Origin: DASUMF01 sp040510575
Lineage (GTDB): Bacteria > Actinomycetota > Acidimicrobiia > IMCC26256 > DASPTH01
Length of the DNA stretch: 24,615 bases
Direction: 5' to 3'
NCBI GenBank assembly: GCA_040510575.1
Contig: JBEVIU010000135.1
Location: forward strand, 1 to 24,615
Of the stretch, positions 8,827-16,322 are shown one piece after another. The translations under genes were made by a program, and so were the position numbers. Each line of letters starts with the position of its first letter. Within the stretch, counting starts at the first letter, position 1. Below the pieces are notes generated by a model. That model searched no databases. It saw only the letters and a list, made by a program, of their open reading frames with translations, and was not told the origin of the DNA.

Positions 8827-8832
8827 AGAATA
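8827..8832 (-). promoter_or_regulatory. -10 box of the acyltransferase gene (leaderless)
   Basis: TATTCT on the minus strand, the best match to TANNNT among the leaderless candidates here, ends 8 nt before GTG 8818. It gives the acyltransferase its own promoter within the 70-nt gap after ftsH. Confidence 0.62.
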
Positions 8833-8888
8833 CCGACGCCGACGCGTGTACCCCCGACGCGGGAGACTAGGCGCGGTGAACCGAGGTG

Positions 8889-11051
8889 TTACAGGCCGTC
8901 GGGCACGTCGCTGAGCGACTCGCCCTCGGGAAGCGGCTCGGCGACGTCTTCGGTGCCGTCGGCGTGCACGAAGTGGCGCGGCCCACCGACCTTGTGACCC
9001 ATTGCCTCGTCGACCAGGCGCGCGACCTCGAGTCCGTCGAGCGTCTCGAACTCGAGCAGGTTCTGCGCCACGGCCTCGAGCCCGGGGCGGTACTCGCTCA
9101 GCAGCTTGCGGGTGCGGTTCTCCTCGTCTCGCAGGATCCGCTCGACCTCTTCGTCGATGACGCGCGCGGTGTCGTCGGAGTAGTCGCGTGTGTGCACGAG
9201 ATCCTCGCCCAGGAACACCGCGCCCTGTGAGCCCCAGGCCATCGGGCCGATGCGATCCGACATGCCCCACTCGCGCACCATCTTGCGGGCCAGCTCGGTG
9301 CAGCCGACGAGGTCGTTCTGCGCACCGGTGGAGAGGTGCCCGTAGATCAGCTCCTCCGCGATGCGCCCGCCGAGGCGCACGACGAGGGAGTCGACGATGT
9401 ATTCCTTCTTGTAGATGTGGCGCTCTTCGACGGGGAGCTGTTGGGTGACGCCGAGCGCCATGCCGGTGGGCAGGATCGTGACCTTGTGCACCGGGTCGGC
9501 GTGCTCGAGCACGTAGGCGAGCACCGCGTGACCGCCTTCGTGATAGGCGACCACTTCCTTCTCTTCCTCGGTGAGCGCCATCGACTCGCGCTTGAGGCCC
9601 ATGAGCACGCGGTCGCGTGCGGCGTCGAAGTCTTCGGCGAACACCTCGTGCTCGCCACGACGCACCGCGAACAGCGCCGCTTCGTTCACGAGGTTCGAGA
9701 GGTCGGCGCCCGACATGCCCGGCGTGCCGCGTGCCACGATGTCGACGTTCACGTCGTCGGCGATCTTCTTGTCGCGGAAGTGCACCTCGAGGATCTTCAC
9801 CCGCTCGTCCTGCGTGGGGAGCGGCACCATGATCTGGCGATCGAAGCGGCCGGGGCGCAGCAACGCGGGGTCGAGCACGTCGGGGCGGTTGGTGGCCGCC
9901 ATCATCACGATGCCCTCGGTGGCTTCGAAGCCGTCCATCTCCGCGAGCATCTGGTTCAGCGTCTGCTCGCGCTCGTCGTGACCGCCGCCGAGGCCGGCCC
10001 CGCGCTTGCGGCCGATGGAGTCGATCTCGTCGACGAAGATGATGGCGGGCGCCTGCTTGCGGGCGGTCTGGAACAGATCACGGACGCGGGCGGCACCGAC
10101 GCCGACGAACATCTCCATGAAGTCGGAGCCGGTGACGGACACGAACGGCACGCCGGCCTCACCCGCGACGGCCCGTGCGATGAGCGTCTTGCCGGTACCG
10201 GGCGGACCGACGAGCAGCACACCCTTCGGGATGCGCGCGCCGATCTCCTTGAACTTGCCCGGGTTCTTGAGGAAGTCGACGACTTCGGCGATCTCCTGCT
10301 TCACCGGGCCGTACCCCGCGACGTCGGCGAACGTGGTTGCCGGCTTCTCGGTGTTGTACACCTTCGCTCGGCTGCGCCCGATGTTCATCACCGCGCCCAT
10401 CTGGCCCTGCGCGCGTCGGCTCATCCACACGAGGAAGCCGATGATCAACACGAACGGCAGCGCGTAGATGAGGATGTCGCCCCAGATGTTGCTGCTCGTG
10501 TCGGTGTACTGGAGATCGACGCCCTGCTTCTTCAGCAGCGTGAGCATCGACTGCGGCAGGTCGTCCTTCGGGCCCGAGCTGGTGAACTCGGTGTTGCCGT
10601 CCTGCGCCGATTCGAAGGTGCCGTTGATCGAGCCGGTCGACTTGTTGAACTCGACCTTCTTGACGTTGCCGTCCTGCACCTGCTGCTCGAACTCCGAGTA
10701 GGTGAGATCGGCCTTCGAGGAGCTGTTGTTCGCGAGGCTGCTCACCAGGAACGCGGCGGCCACGAGCACGAGCACGACCCACGGGACCCAACGCAACGAC
10801 GACGACGCCCCACCGCCGGGCGGCTTGCGTTCCGCAGGAGGACGCGGCGGCGTCGGACGCTCCGGCGGCGCACCGTTGCCCACCGGACGGAAGTGCTCCG
10901 GCGGCGCGGGCGGTGGCGAATAGGGGCCGGGAGGAGCCGGAGTCTCGGGCCGCTGATCTGGGCGCGTCGACGGCTCGGTGGGCTCGGGCTGCTGCGCGGA
11001 CGGACCTTCGTCGTGGGTGTCGGGATCGAGGTCGGTCGGGCGGCGGCTCAT
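8889..11051 (-). CDS. ftsH: ATP-dependent membrane zinc metalloprotease FtsH
   Basis: A 720-residue AAA+ protease that extracts and degrades membrane and short-lived cytosolic proteins as a hexamer. Membrane helices lie at about 88-106 and 192-210 with a small extracytoplasmic domain between. AAA module: Walker A GPPGTGKT at 282-289, Walker B IIFVDEID at 337-344, pore loop FVGVGA at 315-320 and the second region of homology around ATNRPDVLDPALLRPGRFDR. The zinc site is HEGGH at 504-508, with the third ligand expected in the C-terminal peptidase domain. Unusual is the roughly 85-residue Pro/Glu-rich segment before the first helix. ATG 11051 is chosen because TAGCAT (11062-11067, minus strand) ends 10 nt upstream; ATG at 11063 would overlap that box. 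It is divergent from the CPBP gene. Confidence 0.96.
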   Translation of the reverse strand: MSRRPTDLDPDTHDEGPSAQQPEPTEPSTRPDQRPETPAPPGPYSPPPAPPEHFRPVGNGAPPERPTPPRPPAERKPPGGGASSSLRWVPWVVLVLVAAAFLVSSLANNSSSKADLTYSEFEQQVQDGNVKKVEFNKSTGSINGTFESAQDGNTEFTSSGPKDDLPQSMLTLLKKQGVDLQYTDTSSNIWGDILIYALPFVLIIGFLVWMSRRAQGQMGAVMNIGRSRAKVYNTEKPATTFADVAGYGPVKQEIAEVVDFLKNPGKFKEIGARIPKGVLLVGPPGTGKTLIARAVAGEAGVPFVSVTGSDFMEMFVGVGAARVRDLFQTARKQAPAIIFVDEIDSIGRKRGAGLGGGHDEREQTLNQMLAEMDGFEATEGIVMMAATNRPDVLDPALLRPGRFDRQIMVPLPTQDERVKILEVHFRDKKIADDVNVDIVARGTPGMSGADLSNLVNEAALFAVRRGEHEVFAEDFDAARDRVLMGLKRESMALTEEEKEVVAYHEGGHAVLAYVLEHADPVHKVTILPTGMALGVTQQLPVEERHIYKKEYIVDSLVVRLGGRIAEELIYGHLSTGAQNDLVGCTELARKMVREWGMSDRIGPMAWGSQGAVFLGEDLVHTRDYSDDTARVIDEEVERILRDEENRTRKLLSEYRPGLEAVAQNLLEFETLDGLEVARLVDEAMGHKVGGPRHFVHADGTEDVAEPLPEGESLSDVPDGL

Positions 11052-11061
11052 CGAGTTGCCC

Positions 11062-11067
11062 ATGCTA
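11062..11067 (-). promoter_or_regulatory. -10 box of ftsH (leaderless)
   Basis: TAGCAT on the minus strand, 10 nt before ATG 11051, with no Shine-Dalgarno sequence in between. The ftsH -35 region should fall near 11085-11090, inside the core promoter of the divergent CPBP gene. Confidence 0.55.
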
Positions 11068-11096
11068 CGACGCCGGGGGCCGGATCGCGACGCCGG

Positions 11097-11102
11097 TAAC
11101 GT
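11097..11102 (+). promoter_or_regulatory. -10 box of the CPBP protease gene (leaderless)
   Basis: TAACGT ends 7 nt before GTG 11110. An alternative in-frame GTG at 11101 overlaps the box and is therefore less likely to be the start. Confidence 0.5.
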
Positions 11103-11109
11103 GCCCTGC

Positions 11110-11829
11110 GTGCACGCCGACCCCGCCGCCCGAGCGCGGCCGAGGATCACCTGGGGAATCGGCGATTTCCTGCTCGCCTGGCTGGTGGGGCTGCTCGCAT
11201 CGGTGATGGTCGGCGGGTTCATCGCCGGCGAGCGGCTCACTCCACTCGACATCGCGATCACCGTCACGGTGCAGGACGCGGGCTACGTGACGTGGCTGGT
11301 GCTGGTGTCCCGGCGCAAGGGCGTCGGCACCCTGCGCGGCGATTTCGGCCTCACGTCGGTGCCCCGGGGCGGCTGGTGGGCGGCGGCGCCGTGGTTCCTC
11401 GTGGGCGTGGCGTTGCAGCTCGTGAGCTACTGGCCCTTGCGTCTGCTGCAGGAGGTGCACGGCACCGAGGCGAAGCAGGAGATCGTCAACGTCGTGGAAC
11501 GTGGCTCAGGCAGTGCGTTCGTGCTGCTGGTGATCGCCGTGCTCGTCGTGGCGCCGATCGCCGAGGAGCTGATGTTCCGCGGGGTGCTGTTGCGGAGCTT
11601 GATGCGCCGCTTCAGCCCGGGAGTGGCGGTGTTCGTGTCTGCCGTCGCATTCGGGCTGGTGCACCTGCTCGACTTCACCGTCGGGTCGATCATCGCCCTG
11701 CCGGTCTTGATCCTGTTCGGCGTGATCTCCGGGTGGCTGGCCGTCAGGTCGGGCGATCTCGGGCGTTCCATCCTCTTCCACGCCGGCTTCAACGCCTTCA
11801 CGGCCATCGCGCTCATCGCTCAGAGGTAG
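11110..11829 (+). CDS. CPBP family intramembrane glutamic protease (Rce1/Abi type)
   Basis: A 239-residue protein with about seven to eight membrane helices. Family motifs are complete: motif 1 EELMFRGVLLRSLMRR with Glu152, Glu153 and Arg157; motif 2 FGLVHLLDF with His185; motif 3 ILFHAGFNAF with His224 and Asn228. These residues form the active site of Rce1-type CAAX proteases. Bacterial members process membrane or prenylated peptides, regulate signalling or confer bacteriocin immunity; the target cannot be told from sequence. GTG 11110 is chosen from the leaderless -10 box and because the protein then starts just before the first helix (GDFLLAWLVGLLASVMVGG). It is transcribed away from ftsH, and the two core promoters overlap. 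The downstream zinc-ribbon gene begins 116 nt later. Confidence 0.88.
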   Translation: MHADPAARARPRITWGIGDFLLAWLVGLLASVMVGGFIAGERLTPLDIAITVTVQDAGYVTWLVLVSRRKGVGTLRGDFGLTSVPRGGWWAAAPWFLVGVALQLVSYWPLRLLQEVHGTEAKQEIVNVVERGSGSAFVLLVIAVLVVAPIAEELMFRGVLLRSLMRRFSPGVAVFVSAVAFGLVHLLDFTVGSIIALPVLILFGVISGWLAVRSGDLGRSILFHAGFNAFTAIALIAQR

Positions 11830-11857
11830 CTGCCAAAGCGACGTTGGGCACACCTCG

Positions 11858-11886
11858 CTCAAGGTCCGGCGGCGGCCCGTCGATGG
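11858..11886 (+). promoter_or_regulatory. Possible FliA/WhiG-type (sigma-28) promoter before the zinc-ribbon gene
   Basis: CTCAAG at 11858-11863 and GTCGATGG at 11879-11886, 15 nt between them, resemble the sigma-28 pattern TCAAG...GCCGATAA. The -10-like element matches five of the first six positions of GCCGAT. No TANNNT box stands in the usual place for this gene. This is a weak call by eye only. Confidence 0.3.
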
Positions 11887-11905
11887 AGGTCCGGGCGAGA
11901 GTCGA

Positions 11906-11922
11906 CCCGGCCAGTGGCCGGG
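11906..11922 (+). other. Perfect 7-bp GC hairpin in the leader of the zinc-ribbon gene
   Basis: CCCGGCC-AGT-GGCCGGG is an uninterrupted 7-bp stem with a 3-nt loop. It lies after the CPBP stop and 13 nt before the GGGAGG ribosome binding site of the next gene. No T-tract follows. It could end CPBP transcription or modulate translation of the small protein. Confidence 0.55.
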
Positions 11923-11945
11923 CCGCGAAAGGGCTGGGAGGTCCT

Positions 11946-12113
11946 GTGCACTGTTCACGTTGTTCCAAGGCCGCGGTCGTTGAGATCCGGATGCACATCG
12001 CAGACCGCGAAGTGACGTTCCGACGGTGTCACCGCTGTGAAGAGCAGTCCTGGGAGACTCCCGACGGCCCCGTCGCGTTGACGCACGTGCTCGACCTCGC
12101 CCGCGCGGGCTGA
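11946..12113 (+). CDS. 55-residue zinc-ribbon protein of unknown function
   Basis: A small soluble protein, VHCSRCSKAAVV... to ...DLARAG. Two CxxC knuckles, Cys3/Cys6 and Cys28/Cys31 (HCSRC and RCHRC), predict one bound zinc. The spacer is a beta-rich stretch (VVEIRMHIADREVTF), and an acidic then helical tail follows. GTG 11946 is preferred because GGGAGG sits at 11936-11941; an in-frame ATG at 11883 would add 21 Arg/Gly-rich residues and place the hairpin inside the gene. In mycobacteria a short Cys-containing DUF3499 protein occupies a similar slot ahead of manB, but this sequence does not read like DUF3499, so it may be only a positional analogue. It differs from most neighbours in having a ribosome binding site and a leader. 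Function unknown. Confidence 0.65.
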   Translation: MHCSRCSKAAVVEIRMHIADREVTFRRCHRCEEQSWETPDGPVALTHVLDLARAG

Positions 12114-12167
12114 TCACGAACACGCGCCGCCTGGCGGTCGCGCTCCGGCGGAGCAGGGATCGCCTGG

Positions 12168-12173
12168 CATGCT
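12168..12173 (+). promoter_or_regulatory. Possible -10 box of the YfhO/GT-C-like gene (leaderless)
   Basis: CATGCT is 6 nt before GTG 12180. It departs from TANNNT at the first base but has the spacing seen for other genes in the window, and no Shine-Dalgarno sequence is present. Confidence 0.35.
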
Positions 12174-12179
12174 GGCGCG

Positions 12180-14705
12180 GTGGTCGCGACGCGTGACGTA
12201 GTCGACGCGCCCGAGCTGGACGACGCACCGGGCAGCGCGCAGCCGCGACCCTGGTACGACACGCTCGAGTTCTGGGCGAGCCTCACGGTCGTCGCCGTCT
12301 GCTGCGCGTACGTGCTCTCGCAGCTGCGACCCGGACTCTTGCTCCTCGACACCACCGCTGCGGGTGGCGACACCGGCGCGCACGTGTGGTTCCCGGCGTT
12401 CCTGCGCGACCACCTGTTGCCGTGGCGCCTCACCGGGTGGAGTCCCGACTACTACGCGGGGTTCCCCGCGGGGCAGTTCTACTTCCCGTTCCCCGCGTTG
12501 CTCATCGTCACCCTCGATCTGGTGATGCCCTACAACGTCGCGTTCAAGCTCGTCACCGCGCTCGGGCCGGTCGCGCTCCCCGCCGCGGCGTACGTGTTCG
12601 GACGGGGGATCCGTGCGCCGCGCCCGGCGCCCGCACTGTTCGCGGTCGGCGCAACCGGCTTCCTGTTCTTCAAGGACGGTGGCGACGCGACGATGCGTTT
12701 CGACCACCACATCATGGGCGGCACGCTCACGAGCACGCTCGCGGGCGAGTACTCGTTCACGATCGCACTGGCGCTCGCGCTCTGCTTCCTCGGCACGCTG
12801 GCCCGCGCGTTGGAGGTGGAGCGCCGGTCGCGCGTCAACCTCTGGCTGCCCGCGCTGCTCCTCGCGGCAACTGCGATGAGCCACCTCGTGGTCGCGGTGT
12901 TCGCGGTCTACGCGGGCGCAGTGCTGTGGCTCCTGCGCCACCCGCTGCGCTCGTTCACGCGCGCTGCAGCGGTCGCGGTGGTCGGCGGTCTGCTCACCGC
13001 GGTGTGGCTGCTGCCGCTGGCAACGTCGCTCGGCCTCACGACCGACATGCGGTACGAGCCGATCCACCACCAGTTCGACTGGATGTTCCTCTCCGAGATG
13101 TGGTTCCTGTATCCGTTGGCCGCGGTGGCGATCGGGGGCGGGATCGCCTACCGGCGGCGGGCGACGCTCGACGTGGTCGCCATCCTCGTCGCCGCGGGGC
13201 TGGTGTTCCGGGGTTGGGAGCTCCTGCGCGACGTGCTCGGCAAGGCGCCCGCGTGGAACCTGCGGCTCCTGCCCTTCTGGTATCTGATGCTGTATCTGCT
13301 GGCGGCGCTCGGCGCGGCCGAGCTGGCGCGTTGGGCGGGCGTGCTGGCGTCGTGGTTGGTGTACGGCCCCGAGCCCCTCGACGACCCACCTTTGCCGGCT
13401 GGCGAGGACGCCGTCACCCAGGACGCCGTCACCGAGAGCCCCGTCGAGGAGCGAACTCGACGCGGCGACGACCGGTCGCGCGCCGCGGTGCGCGTCGTCG
13501 CGATCGTCGCGACCGTCGCGCTGTTCGGCACCGTCGCGCTCGTTCGTGTGCACGCGACGCGCGGCTACCAGCCGTACTGGGCGAAGTACAACTACACCGG
13601 ATACGAAGGCGGCGAAGCCGCGAACTTCACGCTGAAGTCGTGGCCCGAGTACCACGCGTTCATGGACACCGCGGCAGCGCTGCCGCCTGGTCGGATGTTC
13701 TGGGAGGGCAACTCCGGGATCAGCACCTACGGCACGCCGCTCGCGCTCATGCTCCTGCCGTACTGGACCGACGGTCGGATCACCTCGATGGAAGGCCTCT
13801 ACTACGAGGCTGCGGGCACGACCGGCTATCACTTCCTCGCCGCCGCGACGCTCACGCCCCAGCCGTCGAACGCGGTGCGCGGCCTGCCGTACCGCTCCTT
13901 CGCCGACTTCGACCTCGGCGTGCAGTACCTCCAGCTCCTCGGCGTGAGGTACTACGCGGCCACCACGCCCGAAGCGAACGCGAAGGCGGCGGCCAACCCC
14001 GCGCTGCATCAGGTCGCGACCGTGCCCGACATCGACAACGCCCCACCGAACGGCTGGACCATCTACGAGGTGAGCGACTCCGAGACCGTCGCGCCCCTGT
14101 CGTACGAGCCGGTCGTCGCCACCGATCTCCACGAAGCACCGAACTGGGAGTGCGAGGGTCGACCCGAGCCGCCGCCCGACACCGTCGGCGTCACCGACCT
14201 CGGTCCGTGGGAGTGCCTCGGCGTGCCCTGGTTCAACGACCCTGCCGCGCTCGACCGACCGCTCACCGACGACGGTCCCGCGTCATGGAAGCGCGCGCCG
14301 ATGCTCGAGGCGCGCAACGCCACGAAGAAGCCCCTGCCGACCGTCGACGTCACCAACATCCACACCACCGACGAGAAGATCTCGTTCGACGTCTCCCGTA
14401 CCGGTGTGCCGGTCATGGTCAAGACGTCGTACTACCCGAACTGGCAGGTTTCCGGTGCCGACGGCCCGTACCGGGCCACGCCGAACTTCATGGTCGTCGT
14501 GCCGACGTCGCGCCACGTCGAGCTCGCCTACGGCACCACGTCGGTGGAGTGGGCAGGCCGCATCCTCACGCTGGTGGGGGTCGTGGGTGTGGGCTTCCTG
14601 GTCTGGTGGGGGAGGCGGCTCTCCCGTCGGCGTCGTGGCGACCCCGTGCGATCACGGACCCCTCGGCGGGTACGCTTTCCGCTCCGCTCTGCACAAGAGC
14701 GTTGA
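12180..14705 (+). CDS. Polytopic membrane protein, GT-C glycosyltransferase-like (PTPS-related/YfhO-like)
   Basis: An 841-residue protein with a short cytosolic N-terminus and about twelve membrane helices over residues 30-410 plus one near 448. The first outer loop carries GGDTGAHVWFP (Asp63 and His67) and WSPDYYAGFPAGQFYFPFPAL at 86-106, the acidic first-loop pattern expected of GT-C enzymes using lipid-linked sugars. Residues 470-800 are a large extracytoplasmic domain, ending with VKTSYYPNWQVSGADG, which resembles the C-terminal domain of YfhO-type proteins. A last helix near 806-824 has a basic tail. A charged cytosolic linker (about 400-440) contains a tandem repeat. It precedes manB, which suggests use of a mannose- or hexose-derived donor, but substrate and acceptor are not visible. 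The manB promoter appears to lie inside its 3' end. Confidence 0.75.
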   Translation: MVATRDVVDAPELDDAPGSAQPRPWYDTLEFWASLTVVAVCCAYVLSQLRPGLLLLDTTAAGGDTGAHVWFPAFLRDHLLPWRLTGWSPDYYAGFPAGQFYFPFPALLIVTLDLVMPYNVAFKLVTALGPVALPAAAYVFGRGIRAPRPAPALFAVGATGFLFFKDGGDATMRFDHHIMGGTLTSTLAGEYSFTIALALALCFLGTLARALEVERRSRVNLWLPALLLAATAMSHLVVAVFAVYAGAVLWLLRHPLRSFTRAAAVAVVGGLLTAVWLLPLATSLGLTTDMRYEPIHHQFDWMFLSEMWFLYPLAAVAIGGGIAYRRRATLDVVAILVAAGLVFRGWELLRDVLGKAPAWNLRLLPFWYLMLYLLAALGAAELARWAGVLASWLVYGPEPLDDPPLPAGEDAVTQDAVTESPVEERTRRGDDRSRAAVRVVAIVATVALFGTVALVRVHATRGYQPYWAKYNYTGYEGGEAANFTLKSWPEYHAFMDTAAALPPGRMFWEGNSGISTYGTPLALMLLPYWTDGRITSMEGLYYEAAGTTGYHFLAAATLTPQPSNAVRGLPYRSFADFDLGVQYLQLLGVRYYAATTPEANAKAAANPALHQVATVPDIDNAPPNGWTIYEVSDSETVAPLSYEPVVATDLHEAPNWECEGRPEPPPDTVGVTDLGPWECLGVPWFNDPAALDRPLTDDGPASWKRAPMLEARNATKKPLPTVDVTNIHTTDEKISFDVSRTGVPVMVKTSYYPNWQVSGADGPYRATPNFMVVVPTSRHVELAYGTTSVEWAGRILTLVGVVGVGFLVWWGRRLSRRRRGDPVRSRTPRRVRFPLRSAQER
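13407..13436 (+). repeat. 15-nt tandem duplication in the linker of the GT-C-like protein
   Basis: Two adjacent 15-nt copies (13407-13421 and 13422-13436) differ at one base and encode DAVTQ and DAVTE. It is in-frame and lies in a disordered cytosolic linker, so probably neutral expansion. Confidence 0.8.
14671..14676 (+). promoter_or_regulatory. Possible -10 box of manB inside the preceding gene
   Basis: TACGCT lies 45 nt before GTG 14722 and within the last codons of the GT-C-like gene. Together with GAGG at 14712-14715 it would give manB a short leader and a normal ribosome binding site. Confidence 0.35.
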
Positions 14706-14721
14706 GAACCCGAGGCTCTCC

Positions 14722-16074
14722 GTGGCCGACTCGCTGGACTCCATCTTCAAGGCCTATGACGTTCGCGGCATTTATCCCGACGAGATCGACGAGTCGGTGG
14801 CCCGGCGCATCGGGAACGCCTTCGTGGCGTTCACCAATGCCGCGCGCGTCCTGGTCGCGCGCGACGCCCGACCGTCGTCGGAGCCGCTCGCTGCCGCATT
14901 CATCGAGGGGGCCACGATCGCCGGCGCCGACGTGGTCGATCTCGGCTTCGCGTCCACCGACCTCGCCTACTTCGCCGCCGGCACCCTCGACGCCCCGGCG
15001 GCCATGTTCACCGCGAGCCACAATCCCGCCCAGTACAACGGCGTGAAGCTCTGCCGAGCCGGTGCGGCGCCCATCGGCCAGGACACCGGCCTCGCCGAGA
15101 TCAAGGCGATGGTGGCGGGTGGGTTGCTCGAGCGCGGCGAGGACCCCGGCCGGGTCGAGCGCCAAGACCTTCTCGGCGCGTTCGTCGACCACGTGCGGTC
15201 GTTCGTCGACGTCGACGTGCTCCGGCCGCTGCGCGTCGTGACCGACACCGCGAACGGCGTCGGCGGCCTCGTCGTTCCGGCCGTGCTGCAAGGACTCCCG
15301 TTCAAGGTCGAGTACCTCTTCGAGGAGCTCGACGGCACGTTCCCCAACCATCCAGCCGACCCGAGCAACGTCGAGAACCTCAAAGACCTGCAGGCCGCGA
15401 TCCTGAGCAGTGGCGCCGATGTCGGGCTGGCGTTCGACGGCGATGCCGACCGCGTCGTGCTCGTCGACGACCAGGGTCAACCCGTCGCAGGCTCCACGAC
15501 CACGGCGATCCTCGCCGCGATGATCCTGCGTCGCCATCCGGGTGAGTCGGTGGTGCACAACCTCATCTGCTCGAAGACGGTGCCCGAGGTCGTGCGTGAG
15601 CACGGCGGCGTGCCGATCCGCAGCCGCGTCGGCCACTCGTTCATCAAGCAGGTGATGCTGGAGACCGGCGCAGTGTTCGGCGGCGAGCACTCGGCGCACT
15701 ACTACTTCCGCGACAACTTCCGCGCCGACTCCGGTGTGATCGCCGCGATGATGGTCCTCGAGGAGATCTCACGCTCCGGCACGCCGCTCTCGGAGTTGCG
15801 CACTCCGTTCGAGCGCTACGCGCAGTCGGGCGAGATCAACACACGCGTCGAGGATCCAGCCGCGGTGATCGAACGCGTCGCCGAGTCGTTCGCGTCCGCC
15901 GAGCAGGATCGGCTCGACGGCCTCACCGTCGACCTCGGCGATTGGTGGTTCAACCTCCGGCCCAGCAACACCGAGCCGTTGCTCCGCCTCAACCTCGAAG
16001 CCCGCACCCGCGCCGAGTGCGATCAGCACACCGACGAAGTCCTCGCGCTCATGCGCGACCCCAAGGAGAAGTAG
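14722..16074 (+). CDS. manB: Phosphomannomutase/phosphoglucomutase (ManB family)
   Basis: A 450-residue alpha-D-phosphohexomutase interconverting mannose-6-P and mannose-1-P (possibly also glucose phosphates), the step before GDP-mannose. All four family sites are present: the phosphoserine loop TASHNP with Ser99, the Mg site FDGDADR at 238-244, the sugar loop GGEHSAHYYF, and the phosphate-binding loop RPSNTEPLLRLN near the C-terminus. The N-terminal FKAYDVRGIYP is the usual family opening. GTG 14722 is chosen because homologues start just before IFKAYDVRG and GAGG precedes it by 6 nt; upstream frame-open sequence overlaps the previous gene in another frame. It is followed 3 nt later by the Trm112-like gene and then the isomerase, so the three form one operon of mannose metabolism, as in mycobacteria. 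Confidence 0.94.
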   Translation: MADSLDSIFKAYDVRGIYPDEIDESVARRIGNAFVAFTNAARVLVARDARPSSEPLAAAFIEGATIAGADVVDLGFASTDLAYFAAGTLDAPAAMFTASHNPAQYNGVKLCRAGAAPIGQDTGLAEIKAMVAGGLLERGEDPGRVERQDLLGAFVDHVRSFVDVDVLRPLRVVTDTANGVGGLVVPAVLQGLPFKVEYLFEELDGTFPNHPADPSNVENLKDLQAAILSSGADVGLAFDGDADRVVLVDDQGQPVAGSTTTAILAAMILRRHPGESVVHNLICSKTVPEVVREHGGVPIRSRVGHSFIKQVMLETGAVFGGEHSAHYYFRDNFRADSGVIAAMMVLEEISRSGTPLSELRTPFERYAQSGEINTRVEDPAAVIERVAESFASAEQDRLDGLTVDLGDWWFNLRPSNTEPLLRLNLEARTRAECDQHTDEVLALMRDPKEK

Positions 16075-16077
16075 ACG

Positions 16078-16314
16078 ATGGCGCTCGATCCGAAGCTGCT
16101 CGAGATCCTCGCGTGCCCCGAAGACAAGGGCCCGCTGCTCTACTTCGAGGACGAGTCGTTGCTCTACAACCCGCGCTTGCAGCGTCGCTACGACGTGCGC
16201 GACGACATCCCGATCATGCTCATCGACGAAGCGACCGCGGTCGACGACGCCGAGCACGAGCGTCTGCTCGCCAAGGCCGCGACCGACGGTGTCGCGCCGA
16301 CCTTCGAGGTCTGA
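16078..16314 (+). CDS. Trm112/YcaR-like small protein
   Basis: A 78-residue protein with the Trm112 family outline: DPKLLEILACPEDKGPLLYFEDESLLYNPRLQRRYDVRDDIPIMLIDEA. Eukaryotic Trm112 activates methyltransferases; bacterial members are uncharacterised. The usual CPxC knuckle is CPED here and no other cysteine is present, so zinc binding is probably lost. ATG 16078 follows the manB stop by 3 nt, with AAGGAG at 16063-16068 inside manB as a strong ribosome binding site. It lies between manB and the sugar isomerase, a position it also has in other actinobacteria as I recall. The functional link to mannose metabolism is unknown. Confidence 0.82.
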   Translation: MALDPKLLEILACPEDKGPLLYFEDESLLYNPRLQRRYDVRDDIPIMLIDEATAVDDAEHERLLAKAATDGVAPTFEV

Positions 16315-16322
16315 GCCGCCCC

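Noticed and set aside
9336..11099. A 587-codon plus-strand frame opposite ftsH
   Set aside because: Its His/Arg/Val-rich composition is the mirror of ftsH codons and no motif is visible.
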